Shown in pieces: positions 5,430 to 10,901 of a DNA stretch of 10,901 bases. This DNA is from Flavobacteriaceae bacterium (lineage in GTDB: Bacteria; Bacteroidota; Bacteroidia; Flavobacteriales; Flavobacteriaceae), in the NCBI GenBank assembly GCA_023145595.1, contig JAGLDM010000059.1:1-10901 (forward strand). Reading direction: 5' to 3'. A program made the translations under genes and the position numbers. The notes beneath the pieces were generated by a model. That model was not told the origin of the DNA, searched no databases, and saw only the letters and a program-made list of their open reading frames with translations. Position 1 is the first letter of the stretch, and each line of letters starts with the position of its first letter.

Positions 5430-8400
5430 TTACATAAAGCCCTCTGGAGGTAAATCATCAATAGGGCTGTCTAATGCTTCTTGCTCTTTTTCAATTTTAA
5501 ACCCGGCTTTAAAAATAGCTGCCTTGTTACTTTTCCCTTCAATAACAATGGTTAGTGGTTCTTTAAAACAAATATGCCTCAAGTACTCGTCTTCATATGC
5601 CGCTTCTTGTTTATTTAGATAATCTAAATCAAAAAAGCCATCATCCATAAAAGGGTTAATGGTAAAATAACCCACTTTAAAAGAGGTTAAATTTTGGAAG
5701 AAATGTGTACCTTGACTAGGGTCTATTCTAAATTCGTTAAGACCTGCTTCTACAATTATTTTTGCCGATGATATCTGAGGCCAAATAACGGGAATGCCCA
5801 ACCACGGGTCGCTAGAGCCCCAACGGCCAGGACCGACTAATATATACTGTTTACCTTCATCTTCAAATTTTTTATTTATCTTCTCTACAGCATCTGCAAT
5901 TTGCCTTGTATTTGCCGAATTAAATGTTTCGGGCTTAACGTATACAAAATCGCAAATGTGGTCGTAGGTGCCGTTCCCTAAGGCTGATTCTGAATAAATA
6001 ATGGAATCCTCCTTTTTAAAATTGTCTGGGAGTTCATTCTTGGTTTCTATACTTTCTATAATAGGCCTAATTTGTAGAAAACTAAATATTTTGGGCTGCC
6101 CTTTAGGTACGTCAAGATTTACAGCAAATTCCATTTCAATAGGATTGCGCATCTCACGTTGCCCAACACTCAGTAAATCTTGAAGAATTTCAGGTAGTGG
6201 AAAAGTGTTGTATTTTAAAATATTATCGAAAGTAACAACCCTAACACCGTCGTGTAAAACGCCGGGACGAATAATATTGTTTTGGAAGTCGTAAGTAGAA
6301 GCTACAAATTTTAACGAAGGATGATTTTTAGCAGATCGCAATGTAATTTTCTTTTTATTGATTGCTTCGCTGGTAGACACTTTATAACTCTTCGGATCTA
6401 AATCTAAACCATAGAAATACTGTTGTGTATCGCGCTGTGTTAATCCTGGTGATGATAATTGTAAAACTTTTTTAGGGTGATAAGGGGAGAAGCGCAAGGT
6501 TTGCCCTCCTCCTACAATAATTTCACCCAAGCCTAAGGCAATATTTGCAATACCTTCTTCTGGTTTTTCGGTGCCAATAGGATAAAAATTGATAGAGCGT
6601 GCTACTCCAGATATATTGGGGTAATAAACATCGTCGTATTCTTTACCCGTCAATTCTTGTAGAATAACGGCCATTTTGTCTTCTTCAATGGTGTGCGATG
6701 CTGCTTTTAAGTACGCTTTACTATTTTGATAAAATGCTGATGCCATAACAGATTTTACCGCATTAGAAACCATTTCTAACATGTCGTCACCATTAGTATT
6801 GGGTATCATATATGTTGCAAAAACTCCCGCAAACGGCTGATAATTAGAATCTTCCAAAACACTTGAAGAGCGTACAGCAATAGGCCTTTTAACAACACTT
6901 AAAAAGGCTTGGAGGTCTTTTAAAACCCACTCAGGTAAAGGTTTTGAAATAAATTCGTTTAAAATTTCTTCATCATTACTTGTTTTTGCTACAAAACGAA
7001 TTAAATGATGTTGCTCCATAAACTCATCAAATACTTCGGTGCTTAGAACTACCGTTATCGGTATAGAAATATGAACCCCTTCGTATTTATCAAATAATTT
7101 GTGCCTTTTTAGAAATGAATCTATAAATGCTAATCCTCGCCCTTTTCCGCCTAAAGAACCATCTCCAATACGAGCAAATCCTAAATAATCAGCATATTTT
7201 TCTTTCTCAAATTTTACAATAACACCTCTCGAACGGTAAACACGGTAAACTTTTATAGCATTAATTAAGAATTGTCTAATTTGTTCTATGTCTTCAAAAT
7301 CTTCAAAATCTACACTTTTAAATAAATTTGCCAGAGGAAATAAGGCTCGAGATCTAAGCCATTTTGAATACTCACTGCGCTTAGAATGATAAGCCATCGA
7401 CTCTAGGCTAACGATTTTTAAAGCTTTTTGAAATTCATCTAAATCTTTAACAACGGCTAAGACTTTCATTTGTTCTGGATCCCAAAACTCAAAATTTCCA
7501 AACGAAAAATATTTAGTGATATATGTTTTTAAATCTGCCCCTAATGTTTCTGAGTGTTTGTATAGGAATTTTCCTTTCAACTCTAGCGCTCTTTCTTCAT
7601 TGTTACTATCCGAAGACTGAATTAAAAAGGGCAAATAACGTTGCGATTTACGCACATATTTTAAAAATTCGAATCCTGCTTTTTTATTACGTTTACCTCC
7701 TTTAAAATAATTAACATCAGAAATAACACCTAATAGATTCTTTTTATATGATTCAAAGAACCCTAAACCCTCTTCGTAGGTTGTCGCTAATAATATTTTA
7801 GGACGCCCTCTCATAAGCATCATCCTTCGGTGCTCATTTAACCCTTCTGACATAAAGGCCTGAGTTTGTTTTAAAATAATTTTATACATAATAGGCAAAT
7901 ACCTAGAATAGAATTTTAAAGAATCTTCTATCATCAAAATGGCTTTTACGCCAACTTTATTGATATCTCTCTCAGCATTCATCCTGTCTTCTGTTAATTT
8001 GATAATGGCTAAAAAAATATCAACATTACCATTCCAATGAAAAACAAAATCTATAACCCCTTTATTCCCTTTTTTCAATTTACTTCTCAACTCTGAAGAA
8101 TGGAAACTTAACGCGGCTATAGGCGCATCTGGAAAGGCTTCTTTTATTTCTTTTGATGTTTCAAAAGCATTATAGTCACCAATATCTAACCAAGTAATTA
8201 TTAAATCAATTTTAAAATCATTCATTTGCCTTATCGCTCTTTTGGCTGAATTAGCATGAATAAAACTTGGTGGGTATCTTAAATTTAAGGCGGTATATTC
8301 ATTAAAAATTCTTTCATCAATCCTGCCATCCTCCTCCAACATGTAGTAATCATAGTTAGAGCAAACAATAAGAATTTTATTGATCCTATTTTGCATCAAT

Positions 8401-8462
8401 TTACTAAAGGCTACTTCTTCAAATTCATAGTGCCTTAAATCTGGTAACGGATTTTTACTCAT
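5430..8462 (-). CDS. Receiver-like domains fused to an orphan PEP-synthase/PPDK ATP-binding domain
   Basis: This is a 1010-residue multidomain protein. Residues 29-160 form a receiver-like fold whose expected phospho-acceptor position is Trp (IITWLDIG, W91). Residues 172-320 form a second receiver with acidic pair E179/D180, acceptor D249 (GVISDVNYF), S283/S284 (LIQSS) and K302 (LYKH), plus an insertion near 195-222. Residues about 430-800 are a PPDK N-terminal ATP-grasp domain: GSLGGKGRGLAF (435-446), RPIAVRSSSVLEDS (526-539), FAGVF, VILQELTG, ALGLGE and QIRP (797-800). Residues 820-985 hold an unnamed domain with GPGRWGSSD (877-885) and QGTHFFQNLTS (917-927). The phosphohistidine TGGxxSH domain and the PEP/pyruvate TIM barrel of PEP synthase and PPDK are absent, so the usual reaction is impossible. 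Inference: an ATP-dependent phosphotransferase or signalling enzyme controlled by phosphorylation. It sits upstream of gdhA, same strand. Databases may call it PEP synthase or PEP/pyruvate-binding protein. Confidence 0.85.
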   Translation of the reverse strand: MSKNPLPDLRHYEFEEVAFSKLMQNRINKILIVCSNYDYYMLEEDGRIDERIFNEYTALNLRYPPSFIHANSAKRAIRQMNDFKIDLIITWLDIGDYNAFETSKEIKEAFPDAPIAALSFHSSELRSKLKKGNKGVIDFVFHWNGNVDIFLAIIKLTEDRMNAERDINKVGVKAILMIEDSLKFYSRYLPIMYKIILKQTQAFMSEGLNEHRRMMLMRGRPKILLATTYEEGLGFFESYKKNLLGVISDVNYFKGGKRNKKAGFEFLKYVRKSQRYLPFLIQSSDSNNEERALELKGKFLYKHSETLGADLKTYITKYFSFGNFEFWDPEQMKVLAVVKDLDEFQKALKIVSLESMAYHSKRSEYSKWLRSRALFPLANLFKSVDFEDFEDIEQIRQFLINAIKVYRVYRSRGVIVKFEKEKYADYLGFARIGDGSLGGKGRGLAFIDSFLKRHKLFDKYEGVHISIPITVVLSTEVFDEFMEQHHLIRFVAKTSNDEEILNEFISKPLPEWVLKDLQAFLSVVKRPIAVRSSSVLEDSNYQPFAGVFATYMIPNTNGDDMLEMVSNAVKSVMASAFYQNSKAYLKAASHTIEEDKMAVILQELTGKEYDDVYYPNISGVARSINFYPIGTEKPEEGIANIALGLGEIIVGGGQTLRFSPYHPKKVLQLSSPGLTQRDTQQYFYGLDLDPKSYKVSTSEAINKKKITLRSAKNHPSLKFVASTYDFQNNIIRPGVLHDGVRVVTFDNILKYNTFPLPEILQDLLSVGQREMRNPIEMEFAVNLDVPKGQPKIFSFLQIRPIIESIETKNELPDNFKKEDSIIYSESALGNGTYDHICDFVYVKPETFNSANTRQIADAVEKINKKFEDEGKQYILVGPGRWGSSDPWLGIPVIWPQISSAKIIVEAGLNEFRIDPSQGTHFFQNLTSFKVGYFTINPFMDDGFFDLDYLNKQEAAYEDEYLRHICFKEPLTIVIEGKSNKAAIFKAGFKIEKEQEALDSPIDDLPPEGFM

Positions 8463-8561
8463 TTAACACGAACTTAATTTCTACTGCAATATATCATAAT
8501 TAAGATTTAAATTATATCTTTTGAACCTGCAAATTAATAAAAAAGGGATGCTAAAGTTTTA

Positions 8562-8773
8562 TTAAACTACACCTTGAGCCAACATAGCGTCTGCAACTTT
8601 AACAAAACCGGCAATATTGGCTCCTGCAAGATTGTCAATACTACCCCTCTTATTTTCCATATTTGAGATAAGAATCATGAATATCTGCCATAATAAATTT
8701 CCGTTTCAGTAACTTCTTGCACTGCTTTCAGAAATTCAGGCTCATGTTGATTTTGAATTTCCGCCAAGTTCAT
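8562..8773 (-). pseudogene. Glutamate dehydrogenase remnant with internal deletion and frameshift
   Basis: On the minus strand the ATG at 8773 opens a frame with NQHEPEFLKAVQEV, which fits the N-terminal helix of short-form GDHs (E. coli NQTEFAQAVREV). After about 25 codons the sequence changes frame, near 8695-8715, into FIMADIHDSYLKYGK and a TAA stop, which aligns with the last 60 residues of GDH. A further shift near 8650 leads to GANIAGFVKVADAMLAQGVV and a TAA at 8562-8564, almost the E. coli GDH C-terminus. So roughly the first 30 and last 50 codons are kept and about 1 kb between them is lost, with at least one extra frameshift. It is not a copy of the intact gdhA nearby, which ends DAMLDLGIT, so it derives from a distinct GDH paralogue. 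No functional product is expected. Confidence 0.85.
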
Positions 8774-8874
8774 AAACCTTGAAATTACGGCTCTATTTTT
8801 TGATGTTTTATCCCTCTCTCAAAATTGCAATAATTCTCTTAGATTCTTTGCGCTACTTTTTAAACAAAAAGGTG

Positions 8875-8882
8875 TAAATTTG
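8875..8882 (+). promoter_or_regulatory. Promoter -7 element for pheS
   Basis: TAAATTTG matches TAnnTTTG exactly, 20 nt upstream of the pheS ATG, predicting a leader of about 15 nt. A TTTG lies at 8847-8850 with a 24-nt spacer, somewhat longer than the usual 19-21, so the -33 assignment is doubtful. No phenylalanine-rich leader peptide or attenuator is visible upstream. Confidence 0.55.
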
Positions 8883-8902
8883 CAGCCTAATTTGAACTAA
8901 AA

Positions 8903-9922
8903 ATGTTAGACAAAGTAACAGAATTGATTGGTGATGTTCAAGCGTTTAAGGCTGCTTCTAAAGAAGAAGTTGAAACGTTTCGGATTAAATATTTAGGCAA
9001 TAAAGGCTTACTTAAGGGGTTGTTTTCAGAATTTAAAACGGTGGATGCTGCTCTAAAAAAGGATGTGGGTCAGGCTTTAAATAGATTGAGAAACTCTGCT
9101 ACTGAAAAGGTAAACGAACTCAATAAATCTTTAGAAGACACAACCTCTAAACAAAGTTTTTATGGCGATTTAACACGTCCGTCAGAACCAATTGAGTTGG
9201 GTTCTCGTCATCCTATTTCTATTGTTCGGAATAAAATTATTGAAGTCTTTTCTAAAATCGGATTTACGGTTTCTGAAGGTCCTGAAATTGAAGATGACTG
9301 GCATAATTTTACGGCTCTAAACTTACCAGAATACCACCCAGCAAGAGATATGCAGGACACTTTTTTTATTGAGCAAAATCCAGATTTGTTATTAAGAACC
9401 CATACAAGTTCTGTTCAAGTTCGTTATATGGAGAATAATAAACCTCCTATTCGTACAATATCTCCTGGTCGTGTGTTTAGAAATGAAGATATTTCTGCCC
9501 GAGCTCATTGTATTTTTCATCAAGTTGAAGGTCTGTATATTGATACCGATGTTTCTTTTGCCGATTTAAAGCAAACGCTTTTATATTTTACAAAAGAAAT
9601 GTTCGGAAAATCAAAAATTAGATTACGTCCGTCTTATTTCCCTTTTACGGAGCCAAGTGCCGAAGTAGATATTTATTGGGGCTTAGAAACTGAAATTGAT
9701 TATAAAATTACCAAAGGAACTGGTTGGCTAGAGATTATGGGCTGCGGAATGGTTGATCCTAATGTTCTGAAAAATGCCAATATAGATTCTGAAAAATATA
9801 CCGGTTATGCCTTCGGAATGGGTATTGAAAGAATTGCAATGTTGTTGTATCAAATTCCGGATATTCGTATGTTTTATGAAAATGATGTTCGATTTTTAGA
9901 ACAATTTAAGTCGGTGTTGTAA
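8903..9922 (+). CDS. pheS: Phenylalanine--tRNA ligase, alpha subunit
   Basis: The 339-residue catalytic alpha subunit of the (alpha-beta)2 enzyme charges tRNA-Phe with phenylalanine using ATP. Residues 1-85 form the N-terminal antiparallel coiled coil that contacts tRNA. The class II core follows: motif 1 region GSRHPISIVRNKI (100-112), the EGPEIEDDWHNF segment (125-136), motif 2 with RTISPGRVFRNED (184-196) and HQVEG (206-210), and motif 3 with GMGIERIAML (305-314, R310). A303 (GYAFGMG) corresponds to E. coli A294, which lines the phenylalanine pocket. Length is normal. The beta-subunit gene pheT is not adjacent on the downstream side; in this phylum pheS and pheT are commonly separate. The next gene starts 36 nt after the stop on the same strand. 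Confidence 0.97.
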   Translation: MLDKVTELIGDVQAFKAASKEEVETFRIKYLGNKGLLKGLFSEFKTVDAALKKDVGQALNRLRNSATEKVNELNKSLEDTTSKQSFYGDLTRPSEPIELGSRHPISIVRNKIIEVFSKIGFTVSEGPEIEDDWHNFTALNLPEYHPARDMQDTFFIEQNPDLLLRTHTSSVQVRYMENNKPPIRTISPGRVFRNEDISARAHCIFHQVEGLYIDTDVSFADLKQTLLYFTKEMFGKSKIRLRPSYFPFTEPSAEVDIYWGLETEIDYKITKGTGWLEIMGCGMVDPNVLKNANIDSEKYTGYAFGMGIERIAMLLYQIPDIRMFYENDVRFLEQFKSVL

Positions 9923-9957
9923 ATACGGTTAATTTGTGTAATCCTGTAATTGTTTAA

Positions 9958-10368
9958 ATGAAAAAAGACATTCAAATTCCAGAGGTTTCTAACGTTTTTA
10001 TGGCGGTTGTAAAAGAGTACAATACTACTTTTAGAACTGATGATTGGAATGTATATATCATCAATAATAAAGCGGTAGATTTAGAAATGGTGTTGATTGT
10101 TTCACGGGGTTTTGATGATCAAGATACCACTTCAACCATACGTCGTAAAATTGAAAAACTACCTGCAAACTCATTCGCGAAAGTAGAATTAATTCAGCCA
10201 GAACTTTTTAAACTGAATAATGAGTTTAAAGTGTCTTTTTTTGAAGACAATCAGTTAAAAGACAAAATCTTTTTATTTGAAAAAGGAACGATAAAAGACG
10301 GTTCTTTACGATTAATTTCACTTCCCAATTCTTTCGGAACAGACAAAAAAGGAATTCTTAAAAAGTAA
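9958..10368 (+). CDS. Conserved-looking protein of unknown function, downstream of pheS
   Basis: The 136-residue product has no signal peptide, membrane segment or cysteine and should be cytoplasmic. The composition is charged and beta-prone, with segments such as DDWNVYIINNKAVDLEMVLI (28-47) and TSTIRRKIEKLP (58-69), which suggest a small all-beta or alpha/beta fold. I recall similar proteins from Flavobacteriaceae without a characterised role, possibly mislabelled after the neighbouring pheS. It starts 35 nt after pheS on the same strand with no terminator between, so co-transcription with pheS is likely. The ATG at 9958 is the only good start; no alternative upstream ATG lies in frame before the pheS stop. 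Function is not recognised. Confidence 0.75.
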   Translation: MKKDIQIPEVSNVFMAVVKEYNTTFRTDDWNVYIINNKAVDLEMVLIVSRGFDDQDTTSTIRRKIEKLPANSFAKVELIQPELFKLNNEFKVSFFEDNQLKDKIFLFEKGTIKDGSLRLISLPNSFGTDKKGILKK

Positions 10369-10400
10369 ATAGTTTTGGTTTGAAGCCAGATAAGATAACC

Positions 10401-10435
10401 GATGTCTGAAGCACATGATTCGGTCTTCTGTCATC
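10401..10435. repeat. Imperfect hairpin between convergent genes
   Basis: GATGTCTGAAG (10401-10411) pairs with CTTCTGTCATC (10425-10435) at nine of eleven positions, the exceptions being two T-T mismatches, around a 13-nt loop. It lies between the convergent ends of the unknown gene and gpsA. No T-run follows on either strand, so it is at best a weak terminator. Confidence 0.3.
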
Positions 10436-10448
10436 TAGTTCCCAACAA

Positions 10449-10901
10449 TTAATTTATCAAATCTGTTAATTTTCTAAAAGTAACTTTTGCGCTTTTTCGC
10501 TGATATAGAACATCGTAAACAGCATCAATAATCGGAGTTATAGCACCGTTCTTTTGATTGAGTTTATAGGCGCTTTTTGTGGCATAATAACCTTCAGCAA
10601 CCATCACCATTTCGTGCTGAGCTGATTTAACCGTATATCCTTTTCCTATCATATTTCCGAACATTCTATTCCTACTAAACGTAGAATAACCTGTTACCAA
10701 TAAATCTCCTAAATAAGCCGAATTGTTAATATTCCGTTTCATTTTATGCACCTTATTAATAAAGCACTTCATTTCACGAATAGAATTCGACATCAACACC
10801 GCTTGAAAATTATCACCATAACCCAAACCATGTGCTATTCCTGCAGCAATCGCATAAATATTCTTAAGCATTGCGGCATATTCTGTACCAATAATATCAT
10901 C
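10449..10901 (-). CDS. gpsA: NAD(P)-dependent glycerol-3-phosphate dehydrogenase, C-terminal part (partial)
   Basis: The frame is open to the right edge, giving the last 150 residues of the enzyme that makes sn-glycerol 3-phosphate from dihydroxyacetone phosphate for phospholipid synthesis. The first visible residues, DDIIGTEYAAMLKNIYAIAA, match the conserved GpsA segment (D-xIGxExxxxLKN-xxAIA), and the Lys of LKN is the catalytic lysine of the family. GIAHGLGYGDNFQA and the helical C-terminal domain with YLGDLLVTGYSTFSRNRMFG follow; the last motif (GDL-xxT-xxSRNxxxG) is also typical. The NAD-binding Rossmann domain lies outside the window. The internal ATG at 10871 is not a start. The gene converges on the pheS-linked gene. 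Confidence 0.95.
   Translation of the reverse strand, partial: DDIIGTEYAAMLKNIYAIAAGIAHGLGYGDNFQAVLMSNSIREMKCFINKVHKMKRNINNSAYLGDLLVTGYSTFSRNRMFGNMIGKGYTVKSAQHEMVMVAEGYYATKSAYKLNQKNGAITPIIDAVYDVLYQRKSAKVTFRKLTDLIN

Noticed and set aside
5430..8462. Straight annotation as phosphoenolpyruvate synthase
   Set aside because: The phosphohistidine domain and the PEP-binding barrel are absent over the full 1010 residues, and no frameshift or truncation explains the loss.
8463..8561. Promoter for the receiver-PPDK-like gene
   Set aside because: Only partial matches to TAnnTTTG were found in the 99-nt gap, so none is annotated.
1..10901. Avoidance of CCGG as a sign of long-term HpaII-type restriction
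   Set aside because: By eye there are seven CCGG sites (3993, 4170, 5503, 6262, 8608, 9801, 9857), close to the number expected for DNA of this base composition. None occurs before 3993, but the sample is too small to mean anything.

Overview
The window reads as chromosomal DNA from a member of the Bacteroidota, most likely a marine-type Flavobacteriaceae. It is AT-rich, genes start without Shine-Dalgarno sequences, several starts are preceded by a close match to the Bacteroidota -7 promoter element TAnnTTTG, and the proteins (Bacteroidota-style GdhA, PheS, DinB, and a small GreA-C-like protein) look flavobacterial. No rRNA, tRNA, CRISPR array or insertion sequence was recognised.

Left edge (1-1265, + strand): an accessory module. 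The last codons of a C5-cytosine DNA methyltransferase overlap by 4 nt a complete HpaII-family restriction endonuclease gene, so this is a type II restriction-modification pair, presumably for CCGG. It is followed by a non-coding tail with an imperfect hairpin that may mark the end of the acquired segment.

1266-3358 (- strand): a strong terminator, a thioredoxin with its own promoter, a 149-residue protein with a GreA/GreB C-terminal-like domain (relatives are often labelled 3-oxoacyl-ACP synthase), and DNA polymerase IV (dinB). Transcription runs dinB, GreA-like, trx.

3359-3900 (+ strand): a divergently transcribed gene for a small exported protein. It is built almost entirely of five consecutive 14-residue repeats and ends at a clear terminator.

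3947-8790 (- strand): the intact NADP-type glutamate dehydrogenase gene (gdhA), preceded by a 1010-residue protein. That protein fuses two receiver-like domains to an ATP-binding PEP-synthase/PPDK N-terminal domain and a C-terminal domain I cannot name, and it lacks the phosphohistidine and PEP domains needed for PEP synthesis. Upstream of it is a short, broken remnant of a second glutamate dehydrogenase gene, with its beginning joined to its end and the middle lost.

8791-10901: pheS (phenylalanyl-tRNA synthetase alpha) and a conserved-looking protein of unknown function on the + strand, then the 3' part of gpsA (glycerol-3-phosphate dehydrogenase) entering from the right on the - strand.

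Most genes are housekeeping. The points worth a second look are the PPDK-like receiver fusion flanked by an intact and a dead gdhA, the 14-residue-repeat secreted protein, and the restriction-modification cassette with its hairpin tail.
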